This document shows positions 52,729 through 59,850 of a stretch of DNA of 64,000 nt, in pieces; the stretch's first letter is position 1, and every line of letters starts with the position of its first letter. Source of the DNA: F22 sp963675625 (GTDB lineage: Bacteria > Bacteroidota > Bacteroidia > Bacteroidales > Bacteroidaceae); the NCBI GenBank assembly GCA_963675625.1, contig OY776497.1:992001-1056000 (forward strand). The letters are read 5' to 3'. The notes beneath the pieces were generated by a model. That model made no database searches, was not told the origin of the DNA, and saw only the letters and a list, made by a program, of their open reading frames with translations. Position numbers and translations under genes: made by a program.

Positions 52729-53580
52729 CTAGATCATTTTTTCAATAGGAAGTACCAAAATATCTTCGGCACCTAGTTCTTTCAGTTTACCAATAATTTC
52801 CCAAAAGCAATGCTCATTTACAACGGTATGTACCGAGCACCAATCTTTATCAGCTAGCGGCATAATTGTTGGGCTCTTCTCTCCTGGTAGTGCCGCTACC
52901 ATATCTTCAATTTTATTTTTGGGTAGATTCATCATGACATATTTCTTATCTTCAGCACGTTTCACACTGTCAAGACGAAACATCAATTCATCTAAAATAG
53001 CTTGTTTATCTTCCGACATTCCTGGGTAACCGATCAACAAAGCTTCTGATTGCATAGCGACCTCAACTTCTTTTAATCTGTTACTCACTAACGTGGAGCC
53101 TGAACTTACAATATCAAAAATACCATCTGCTAAACCAATGGATGGAGAGACTTCCACAGAACCTGTTATCACGTGAATTTCACAATCCTTTACTTCGGCT
53201 TGATCCAAAAAACTTCTCAAAATAACAGGATAACTTGTTGCTATTTTTTTACCTTCTAACCACTCTGGCCCTGGGTAATCAATACTGTTTGGAATAGCAA
53301 TAGACAAACGACACTTGCTAAATCCTAAACGCTTCACAATAGTCGCATTCTCTTTCTTTTCTGCATATTCGTTCTCTCCCACAACTCCAATATCAGCCAT
53401 ACCTGTAGCAACTGTTTGTGGGATGTCATCATCACGCAAAAATAAAACTTCGACAGGGAAGTTTGGTGACTGCACGAGTAATTTACGTTTAGCACTGCTG
53501 ACTTTTATATCAGCCTCTTGAAGCATGTTCATCGTCTCTTCGTAAAGACGTCCTTTGGCTTGTACTGCGATACGCAACAT
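52729..53580 (-). CDS. hisG: ATP phosphoribosyltransferase (long form)
   Basis: The first, feedback-regulated step of histidine synthesis: ATP + PRPP to phosphoribosyl-ATP. The 283-residue length and the C-terminal ACT-like domain (residues about 210-283, ending GAEDILVLPIEKMI) identify the long hexameric form that needs no HisZ and is inhibited by histidine. The PRPP-binding segment VEVSPSIGLADGIFDIVSSGSTLVSN is present. It is the first structural gene after the his leader, with its ATG 69 bp beyond the attenuator T-run. Confidence 0.96.
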   Translation of the reverse strand: MLRIAVQAKGRLYEETMNMLQEADIKVSSAKRKLLVQSPNFPVEVLFLRDDDIPQTVATGMADIGVVGENEYAEKKENATIVKRLGFSKCRLSIAIPNSIDYPGPEWLEGKKIATSYPVILRSFLDQAEVKDCEIHVITGSVEVSPSIGLADGIFDIVSSGSTLVSNRLKEVEVAMQSEALLIGYPGMSEDKQAILDELMFRLDSVKRAEDKKYVMMNLPKNKIEDMVAALPGEKSPTIMPLADKDWCSVHTVVNEHCFWEIIGKLKELGAEDILVLPIEKMI

Positions 53581-53648
53581 AGTCTAAATATTTAAATGAG
53601 TAAATTTATCATTACATGCCATACATATATAGCATAACATAGGGGCAC

Positions 53649-53683
53649 AAAAAAAGGAGAGACATCCTTTCGGTTGCTCTCCT
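53649..53683 (-). terminator. his attenuator terminator
   Basis: On the minus strand AGGAGAG (53677-53683) pairs with CTCTCCT (53655-53661) around an inner CC-GAAA-GG tetraloop hairpin, followed by TTTTTTT (53649-53655). It lies between the leader peptide and hisG. An upstream helix ATCTTAT/ATAAGAT (53727-53733 with 53687-53693), and a CTGA (53743-53746) complementary to TCAG (53682-53685) at the base of the terminator arm, offer an alternative fold. Confidence 0.9.
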
Positions 53684-53756
53684 GAGATCTTATATGTGTT
53701 GTTGATATTGTCTGTAGACTGCTAAGATAAGATGCATCACGATCAGCTCCCGAATT

Positions 53757-53804
53757 TTATTCGTGAGAATGATGATGATGATGATGTGAAGCAGTATAAA
53801 CCAT
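53757..53804 (-). CDS. hisL: his operon leader peptide (15 residues, seven His)
   Basis: ATG at 53804 opens the frame MVYTASHHHHHHSHE, ending in TAA at 53757-53759. Seven of 15 codons are His (six consecutive CAT, then CAC after one Ser). It starts about 25 bp after the -7 box and is followed by an intrinsic terminator and hisG. This is the expected layout of a ribosome-stalling histidine leader: low His-tRNA would stall the ribosome on the CAT run and favour an alternative RNA fold. The peptide is too short for routine gene calling. Confidence 0.93.
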   Translation of the reverse strand: MVYTASHHHHHHSHE

Positions 53805-53832
53805 ATCTTCTACTTTTATATCTTAACACTGG

Positions 53833-53864
53833 CAAAAGTAACACATATCTTTCACATTGGCAAA
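53833..53864 (-). promoter_or_regulatory. his operon promoter
   Basis: TTTG (53861-53864), exactly 20-bp spacer, TACTTTTG (53833-53840) on the minus strand: a perfect consensus match upstream of the leader peptide. Confidence 0.92.
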
Positions 53865-53918
53865 TATTTCACTGAAAAGATAAAAAAAAGGATAAATTAC
53901 AAGCTGCATTCCTACAAT

Positions 53919-54899
53919 TCAATACTGATATACTATATCCAAATAAACAGGTAAATGATCGCTATATCCACCGTGATAGCATGGTCCTATATACGTTCTA
54001 TTAGGTCTGGTACATCCACGAGCATCTTTTTCCAATAGATAGGAAGTTCTCCAGATGCCACCTTGATCGATTCTATTCATTAAATCTTGTGAGACCAATA
54101 TATGGTCTAATACACTCCAACGCCCATTATAATAATGAGTACCAATATCGGTCTTTTTTTTCGTACAACGAGTGACGCAATCAACCAAATGGCATTTATT
54201 TATAAGCTGTTTAAGTGCTGGGGCTTTGCTTTCTTCATTATAGTCACCAAGGACTAAGACATTTCTATTAGGATGCTTTTGAATGGTCACTGAAATATCT
54301 CTCTGGAAACATTTGGAAACAAACAGTCTTTTATATTCTGATGCCCTAGCTCCTCCCCATTGACTAGGCCAATGACAAAGATATACTTCTAAGGTATCTT
54401 TGGACGACATCACTCCTGTAGCATGCAAATAATCCCGAGTAAGCATTGTCTCATGGCTCACACTGACTTCTTTAACATCCAGTATAGAAAAATATCTTGG
54501 ATCATACAACATGGCCACTTGAATGCCTCGTTTATCGTGCCCATGTGTGCAGATGTATTTATATGGTGCCAAGTTGATGAGTGTATAACGTATTAAATCA
54601 CGCAACGGGTCCTCTCCTTCTACCTCGGCTAAACCGACAAGACTAGGAATGGTATCTCCCATGGAAGAAAGCACTTTTCCTATTTGCCATAGTTTTTTAT
54701 AATACCTATGCTTTGTCCAATGTTTTGAAGCGTGGGGCAAAAATTCGTCATCCATTGCTAAAGAATCATCTTCACAATCAAATAAGTTTTCCACATTCCA
54801 CCACAGAATTCTTACTCGGTGTTGTTGAGCTGTGGCACTAAAAGTAATGAGAGCTGTCCCATACAGTATGAGACAGCTCCATATTATTTTTTTAATCAC
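53919..54899 (-). CDS. Secreted endonuclease/exonuclease/phosphatase-family protein
   Basis: A 326-residue EEP-fold hydrolase with an N-terminal signal peptide (about 1-24, ending TFSATAQ). Fold residues seen: WNVENLF (metal Asn/Glu), GLAEVEGEDPLRDL (metal Glu), LGDYNEES (catalytic Asp/Asn) and GYSDHLPVYLDI (catalytic SDH). The start is GTG at 54899, overlapping the pepD stop by four bases (GTGA). The substrate could be nucleic acid or a phosphoester lipid; the signal peptide indicates periplasmic action. Confidence 0.87.
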   Translation of the reverse strand: MIKKIIWSCLILYGTALITFSATAQQHRVRILWWNVENLFDCEDDSLAMDDEFLPHASKHWTKHRYYKKLWQIGKVLSSMGDTIPSLVGLAEVEGEDPLRDLIRYTLINLAPYKYICTHGHDKRGIQVAMLYDPRYFSILDVKEVSVSHETMLTRDYLHATGVMSSKDTLEVYLCHWPSQWGGARASEYKRLFVSKCFQRDISVTIQKHPNRNVLVLGDYNEESKAPALKQLINKCHLVDCVTRCTKKKTDIGTHYYNGRWSVLDHILVSQDLMNRIDQGGIWRTSYLLEKDARGCTRPNRTYIGPCYHGGYSDHLPVYLDIVYQY

Positions 54900-56359
54900 T
54901 TTTTATTGGGAATATTTTTCAACACATCCAATAAGTGTTTCCACCATTTTTCAACAGTAACAATTTCCATACGTTCATCAGGAGAATGTACACCTCGCAA
55001 AGTCGGTCCAAAGGAAACCATATCCAAGTGTGGATACTTTTCTAAGAAGAGTCCACATTCTAAGCCTGCATGAATTGCTTTTACAGCCGGCTTACGCCCA
55101 AACAAACGCTCATAACTTTCAACCGCGATGGCTAAAATTGGAGATTCTGGATTGGGTTTCCATCCTGGGTACCCATCACCATGTGATATCTCAGCACCAG
55201 CCAACTTAAATGTAGCTCGAATCGTTTCAGCCATATTATCTCGTGAAGATAAAATACTACTTCGTTGAGATGTTTCCACTTGGATGGTATTTGCTTCTTT
55301 CATCTTGACTGAAGCTAAATTACTGGAAGTTTCAACCAATCCTTCAATATCTTGACTCATCATAAACACCCCGTGATGTACAGCATGTAAAGATAACAAT
55401 AATTGATTGGCAGTATGGTCATCAATACAAGTTGATACAGCATCGTGGCTTTCCAACTCTAGGGCCATACGAGGTTCTGTAACGTGATACTCAGCCTCAA
55501 CCTCTGCACTAAAGACATTCAAGTCTATACGTACATCATGCTTATATTCAATTGGCACAGCCACAACAGCATAAGCTTCACGAGGAATGGCATTACGTAA
55601 GTTACCACCATTTATCTCACAGATCTTAACATCATGCTTACTGCGTAAAATATTTAAGTAGCGAACCAATATTTTATTGGCATTAGCCAGATTTTTATTG
55701 ATATCGTCTCCTGAGTGTCCGCCATTTAAGCCTTTGACAGTCACTTTAAAATAAAAATAGCCAACAGGCACTTCATGCGGAGTATATGTAAAGGTAGCTA
55801 CAGTATCAATACCACCAGCACACCCTATAAATAACTCTCCTTCGTCTTCTGAATCCAAATTCAACAGGATATTCCCATCAAAAAATCCAGATTTTAAGGC
55901 GAATGCACCAGTCAGGCCAGTTTCTTCGTCTATAGTAAACAAACACTCAATAGGGCCATGTTCAATAGTATCACTAGCTAAAAGAGCCAACTCTGCTGCA
56001 ATCCCAATACCGTTATCGGCTCCAAGAGTTGTACCATTAGCTTTCAACCAGGCGCCGTCAATCACTGGCTCAATAGGGTCTTTTGTAAAATCATGCTGAG
56101 TCTCTGTATTCTTCTCACAGACCATGTCTACGTGAGATTGTAGCACAACCGTCTCCTTACTCTCATATCCAGGAGTTGCTGGCTTTTTTATCAGCACATT
56201 ACCGACTTCATCAATACTTGTTTCGAGATTGTGTTTCGCACCAAACTCTTTAAGATATGCTATTATTTGTTCTTCATGCTTCGAAGGACGAGGCACTTGA
56301 CATACTTCATTGAAGTAATAAAAAACTTCTTTCGGATCTAAATCTAGAATGGTTTTCAT
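54896..56359 (-). CDS. pepD: Aminoacyl-histidine dipeptidase (peptidase D, M20)
   Basis: A dizinc dipeptidase that hydrolyses Xaa-His and other dipeptides. I start at the ATG at 56359 (487 residues, the usual length), because an upstream in-frame start at 56428 would precede the promoter. Metal-site segments are VVLQSHVDMVCEKN, TTLGADNGIGIAAE, FTIDEETGLTGA (catalytic Glu) and LNLDSEDEGELFIGCAGG. It is translationally coupled (4-bp overlap) with the EEP-family gene. Confidence 0.95.
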   Translation of the reverse strand: MKTILDLDPKEVFYYFNEVCQVPRPSKHEEQIIAYLKEFGAKHNLETSIDEVGNVLIKKPATPGYESKETVVLQSHVDMVCEKNTETQHDFTKDPIEPVIDGAWLKANGTTLGADNGIGIAAELALLASDTIEHGPIECLFTIDEETGLTGAFALKSGFFDGNILLNLDSEDEGELFIGCAGGIDTVATFTYTPHEVPVGYFYFKVTVKGLNGGHSGDDINKNLANANKILVRYLNILRSKHDVKICEINGGNLRNAIPREAYAVVAVPIEYKHDVRIDLNVFSAEVEAEYHVTEPRMALELESHDAVSTCIDDHTANQLLLSLHAVHHGVFMMSQDIEGLVETSSNLASVKMKEANTIQVETSQRSSILSSRDNMAETIRATFKLAGAEISHGDGYPGWKPNPESPILAIAVESYERLFGRKPAVKAIHAGLECGLFLEKYPHLDMVSFGPTLRGVHSPDERMEIVTVEKWWKHLLDVLKNIPNKK

Positions 56360-56412
56360 ATGGATTTTAGTTTTATTATCTATCCAATCTTTCAAGATAG
56401 ATGGTAAACAAT

Positions 56413-56433
56413 TATCTTTGCACCACAAAAGTA
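56413..56433. promoter_or_regulatory. Near-symmetrical bidirectional promoter
   Basis: Plus-strand TATCTTTG (56413-56420) faces minus-strand TACTTTTG (56426-56433) across five bases, giving an almost palindromic TAtcTTTG-N5-CAAAAGTA. The plus box serves the small membrane protein (TTTC at 56390-56393 as possible -33, 19-bp spacer); the minus box serves pepD. The predicted start sites lie within a few bases of each other. Confidence 0.65.
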
Positions 56434-56439
56434 ATGATT

Positions 56440-56649
56440 ATGATGAAACAAGTACTTATTTCGGTGTTAATTGTTGCTATTAGCATGTTATTCCTAGCAA
56501 TCAAGATGATTTTAAAGAAAGGGGCTAAATTCCCCAACGAACATGTTAGTAGTAGTAAAGCACTACAAGATCGTGGCATTAGCTGTGCTCAAACTCAAGA
56601 CAAAGAACTTAGAGCAAAAAGTCGTCATGCCATTCCTGAGCGTCGATAA
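56440..56649 (+). CDS. Small single-span membrane protein
   Basis: A 69-residue protein: MMKQ, one hydrophobic helix (about 5-23), then a basic, soluble tail with KKGAKFPNEHV and KALQDRGISCAQTQDKELRAKSRHAIPERR. The ATG at 56440 (or 56434) fits the promoter just upstream. I recognise the pattern as a conserved Bacteroidales hypothetical protein but know no function. It precedes the OmpH/Skp gene by 59 bp and may share its transcript, since no terminator is seen between them. Confidence 0.75.
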   Translation: MMKQVLISVLIVAISMLFLAIKMILKKGAKFPNEHVSSSKALQDRGISCAQTQDKELRAKSRHAIPERR

Positions 56650-56708
56650 TAAAACTATTCAGCATTCCATTAACAAATGTACATAACCTCAAAGTAAGTA
56701 AAGAATAT

Positions 56709-57302
56709 ATGAAGAAAATTACTGCCTTATGTCTAGGCTTATCTGCAACAGCATGCGGCCTACTTTTTACTCAGTGTCAAAACCAATCTCACGGAGAATC
56801 TGTTCCACCAGCAGGTACGACTCAGTCTATTAAAATTGCTTACGTGGAAGTAGACAGTTTGTTGACTAGTTACACATATTGGAATGATCTCAACGAAGCA
56901 ATGATCAGTAAAGAGGAGAACATCCGAGCTACAATCAATGACAAAGCCAAGAAGCTGGATCAAGCAATGCAATTATTCCAACACAAACTTAAGAATAACG
57001 CTTTCTTAACTCGTGAACGTGCAGAACAAGAAAACAACCGTTTGCTGAAGCAACAAAAAGATCTACAACAACTTCAGCAACGACTACAAGCTGATCTTAT
57101 AAAAGAGCAACAAGACAACAACCGTCAATTGCGCGATTCTATCAATGCATTCATTGAAGAATACAACAAAAAAGCTGGCTTTGACTTCATATTTACAAAT
57201 ACAGGCTATGATAATATGCTGTACGCTAACAAGGCATATAACATTACTGGTGAAATTATTAAAGGATTAAATGATCGTTATATGGGCGGCTCTAAAAAGT
57301 AA
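56709..57302 (+). CDS. OmpH/Skp-family periplasmic chaperone
   Basis: A 197-residue OmpH-like protein: N-terminal export signal (hydrophobic to about residue 22, with possible lipidation cysteines at C16 or C23, neither with a good lipobox), the entry strand SIKIAYVEVDSLLTSYTYW, a long charged coiled coil (about 60-160, rich in Gln, Lys and Glu) and the closing strand GFDFIFTNTGYDNMLYANKAYNITGEIIKGLN. Skp proteins hold unfolded outer-membrane proteins in the periplasm. It has a strong terminator. Confidence 0.88.
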   Translation: MKKITALCLGLSATACGLLFTQCQNQSHGESVPPAGTTQSIKIAYVEVDSLLTSYTYWNDLNEAMISKEENIRATINDKAKKLDQAMQLFQHKLKNNAFLTRERAEQENNRLLKQQKDLQQLQQRLQADLIKEQQDNNRQLRDSINAFIEEYNKKAGFDFIFTNTGYDNMLYANKAYNITGEIIKGLNDRYMGGSKK

Positions 57303-57340
57303 AGAGTTAATCATACATCATACAGAAATATTGAAAAAAG

Positions 57341-57369
57341 CATGTCGATTATTCGACATGTTTTTTTTA
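57341..57369 (+). terminator. Intrinsic terminator of the OmpH/Skp gene
   Basis: CATGTCGA / TCGACATG with a TTAT loop (57341-57360) followed by eight T. Confidence 0.95.
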
Positions 57370-57390
57370 TGCCATAAAATAAAAGAAGAA

Positions 57391-57632
57391 TAATTTTGTG
57401 AGTTAAAAATCAATACATACCTTTATGACAACAACAACTAAAAGGTATGAAAAAGGTGTTAGATTTTCCTTTATTATCAACGAAAGTTCCTAGGTTTAGC
57501 CATAGGTATCAACAAACAAACATCCAAGTTATTAACAACTACTCGGATGAGTGTACTTTAATACTCATCACTGTACATACTAAACTAAAACATATAGTAA
57601 AATATAACAACTTCATTAATAAAAAAAATTAG
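57391..57632 (+). CDS. Possible small gene (61 codons) in a self-contained transcription unit
   Basis: A -7-like TAATTTTG (57391-57398), a hairpin CATACCTTT / AAAGGTATG (57416-57424 and 57441-57449) that encloses the start region, an ATG at 57447 opening 61 codons to TAG at 57630-57632, and a perfect terminator beginning three bases later. The predicted peptide (starting MKKVLDFPLL, basic, no clear membrane helix) resembles nothing I know. An inverted repeat GATGAGT/ACTCATC lies inside the frame. It may instead be a small RNA of about 270 nt. The coding interpretation is uncertain. Confidence 0.4.
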
Positions 57633-57634
57633 AC

Positions 57635-57671
57635 AAAGATGAATCCCAAAATTTGAGATTCATCTTTTTTT
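57635..57671 (+). terminator. Intrinsic terminator after the 61-codon frame
   Basis: A perfect 11-bp stem AAAGATGAATC (57635-57645) / GATTCATCTTT (57657-57667) followed by TTTTAT. Confidence 0.93.
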
Positions 57672-57886
57672 ATGGGATTATATGAGTACACAATGTCTGA
57701 CACAATTTAAACATTATGGATACAAGTTAGAAAATAACACTTAGTTAAAATGCCCAAAGGTCTACAAGTCTTTACAGCATTTTAAGCATGCGTATTGGGC
57801 ATGTAGTTGACTGTTTCTATTAAGCATAAACTTGCTTCTTCTGTTTTTAAGATATCGAGTATTTTATAACCAAAAAAATATGCATT
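57672..57886 (+). other. Untranslated region upstream of the fimbrillin-like gene
   Basis: About 215 bp without a convincing gene. It holds an 8-bp inverted repeat ATGCCCAA (57750-57757) / TTGGGCAT (57795-57802) and a near-match to a -7 box (TAAACTTG near 57827). No consensus promoter was found, so the start of the fimbrillin transcript is not located. Confidence 0.5.
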
Positions 57887-59713
57887 ATGATAAACAAATT
57901 GAATGCAATAAAAATTGTGCTATTACTCCTAAGCCTAACAGGCTGTACTGCTGGAGTCATCCCTACTGGAGAAGTTGATGATCAACAAGACGATAAAACA
58001 ACTTCTAAAACACCAATTACAATACAAACATCTAGTATTCACAATACAACAAAAGTTGATACTTCTGGCGAATATTTGTTTCAAGAAGGTGATCAAATAG
58101 GCGTGAGTATGATTGTAGACAACCAATCTGCGGTAGTTAACGTACCTTTTACATTGACTGATGGAAAATGGATTCCACAAGAAAAGATATACTACCCTGA
58201 TCATGGTAAAAAAGCAACACTCAATTTTTATTTCCCTTATAGAAAAGATATGATGCCTAATAATGACCTTAAAGGCTATATTTTCCTAAACACTAACCAA
58301 GACAATCTAGGGAAATTGGAACAGTTTAGCACTTGTGAATTGGCAAATGTGAGTGAATCTGAATCTCCACTAACCATAAGTTTAGAACTTCAGTTGATAA
58401 AAATATACTTCCAGATACAAGCAGGTGTTGATTATTCTTTAAACGATTTACAGGCTGCAAACTTGGATTTAACCAACTGCTTCACACATGCTGTATACAA
58501 CTTCATACCTATGGCATTTGATGATTACTATGGATTAGATATTATTAATCCAGCTGGAGTGTGGAATATCAATAATGAAAAAGAAGTATTAGAAGGAAAA
58601 TATTGCCTGATTTTTCCTAATGCATTATCTGATATGACAGAAATAGTACATCTTGGAGATCAACAATTTTCTGCAATTGTTCCAACGAAGACTCTATCTG
58701 GTGAAAATATTCAAGCAGGACATGCCTATACATTTAAGATGGCTCCTGACAATTCAAATAGAACCTATAGCCAATCCACAGTAGGAATAAAGGTTAGTTT
58801 GACAGATTGGGTATATCATGATTCAGAAGATGTAGATCTTATTGACCATGAAGCAACCAATGGATTAATCGCTAAAGAATTAGACTTTAGTAAAAGTCAC
58901 ATTTTATCTGTCATGTATGATGAACAAGAAGTCGCTATTTTGACCAAGGAACTAGAAATTGATGACACAAGTAACATGGCTATACAGCACATCAAAGCTT
59001 ATCCTATTCAAAATGGAAACATAGCATGGGGAGCTGGACTAAATTTACAAGAAAATGGGCTCCCCGATGCAGCAACTGTTTACTTAAAGCCAGACAAAAC
59101 ATTAAGTAGTTTTTACGTTAATGGAGGACTACCAATATATGCTGAGCCAAAAGTATTGGTAGATGCACGCAATGGGCACACATATCCATTGGTACGCGTA
59201 GGTAATCTCACTTGGACAGCAGAAGATTTGCATGAAAAAATGACGACAGATTATACCCTACTCGAAAAAACTTCAACAATTCCTCCAAATAGTCTAAATC
59301 CCCTATATGTTACTTGGGCAGACGATACATCTTATGATCATTACTTCTACCCTATGGCTACTCTTAGCAATTATAACATGGCACCAAGCGGCTGGAGATT
59401 ACCATCCCAGAACGACATCATTAACCTCACTAAACTATTCAATAATCCCGAATGCCTATTGAGGTCTAATTCAGTAAATAATTCCAATGAAAGTACAGGA
59501 TTGAATTTAAACCAATCAGGTTACATAAAGGAATCAGCACATGTTGAAGAAGGGCAATTCACAGGATTATGGGTAGCTAGTCAAAATAATTTCTTATTAT
59601 TTACTATCGAACCAAATACAACGGGAGGATATACATACCATCTACTCACAAGTCAAACAGAACGCTTTGATTTCAATACTTCAGCAATGCCTGTACGCTG
59701 GGTGATGGAATAG
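57887..59713 (+). CDS. Fimbrillin-like lipoprotein with C-terminal FISUMP-type domain
   Basis: A 608-residue predicted lipoprotein (lipobox LTGC, Cys20). Residues about 45-330 resemble the Mfa_like_1/fimbrillin fold of Bacteroidales (TSGEYLFQEGDQIGVSMIV, KATLNFYFPY, LSGENIQAGHAYTFKM). Residues about 430-608 resemble the FISUMP domain (DARNGHTYPLVRVGNLTWTAEDLHEKM, APSGWRLPSQNDIINL, AMPVRWVME). It is therefore a surface-exposed adhesive or tip-type protein rather than a shaft pilin. There are no other fimbrial genes nearby, so the assembly partner is unknown. Confidence 0.8.
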   Translation: MINKLNAIKIVLLLLSLTGCTAGVIPTGEVDDQQDDKTTSKTPITIQTSSIHNTTKVDTSGEYLFQEGDQIGVSMIVDNQSAVVNVPFTLTDGKWIPQEKIYYPDHGKKATLNFYFPYRKDMMPNNDLKGYIFLNTNQDNLGKLEQFSTCELANVSESESPLTISLELQLIKIYFQIQAGVDYSLNDLQAANLDLTNCFTHAVYNFIPMAFDDYYGLDIINPAGVWNINNEKEVLEGKYCLIFPNALSDMTEIVHLGDQQFSAIVPTKTLSGENIQAGHAYTFKMAPDNSNRTYSQSTVGIKVSLTDWVYHDSEDVDLIDHEATNGLIAKELDFSKSHILSVMYDEQEVAILTKELEIDDTSNMAIQHIKAYPIQNGNIAWGAGLNLQENGLPDAATVYLKPDKTLSSFYVNGGLPIYAEPKVLVDARNGHTYPLVRVGNLTWTAEDLHEKMTTDYTLLEKTSTIPPNSLNPLYVTWADDTSYDHYFYPMATLSNYNMAPSGWRLPSQNDIINLTKLFNNPECLLRSNSVNNSNESTGLNLNQSGYIKESAHVEEGQFTGLWVASQNNFLLFTIEPNTTGGYTYHLLTSQTERFDFNTSAMPVRWVME

Positions 59714-59748
59714 AAAACAAAAAACACTAATACATTTCTTATCTATTA

Positions 59749-59808
59749 AAGCCCGAGTTTTTATTCTGCATAAACTGTACAAACAAATACAGAATAAGTC
59801 TCGGGCTT
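59749..59808 (+). terminator. Hairpin terminator after the fimbrillin-like gene
   Basis: AAGCCCGAG (59749-59757) pairs with CTCGGGCTT (59800-59808), and inside it TATTCTG (59762-59768) pairs with CAGAATA (59790-59796). The T-tract is weak. The 3' arm contains the probable -33 of the next promoter. Confidence 0.75.
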
Positions 59809-59837
59809 GCTTATCTCATAGATTTTTCGTATATTTG
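59807..59837 (+). promoter_or_regulatory. Promoter of the KamA-type gene
   Basis: TTG (59807-59809), 20-bp spacer, TATATTTG (59830-59837). It overlaps the preceding terminator stem. Confidence 0.75.
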
Positions 59838-59850
59838 TGTGGTTTAGCCA

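Noticed and set aside
53769..53786. GAT/CAT trinucleotide run that looked like a microsatellite
   Set aside because: Read on the minus strand it is the in-frame His run of the his leader peptide, with start, stop, promoter and terminator around it.
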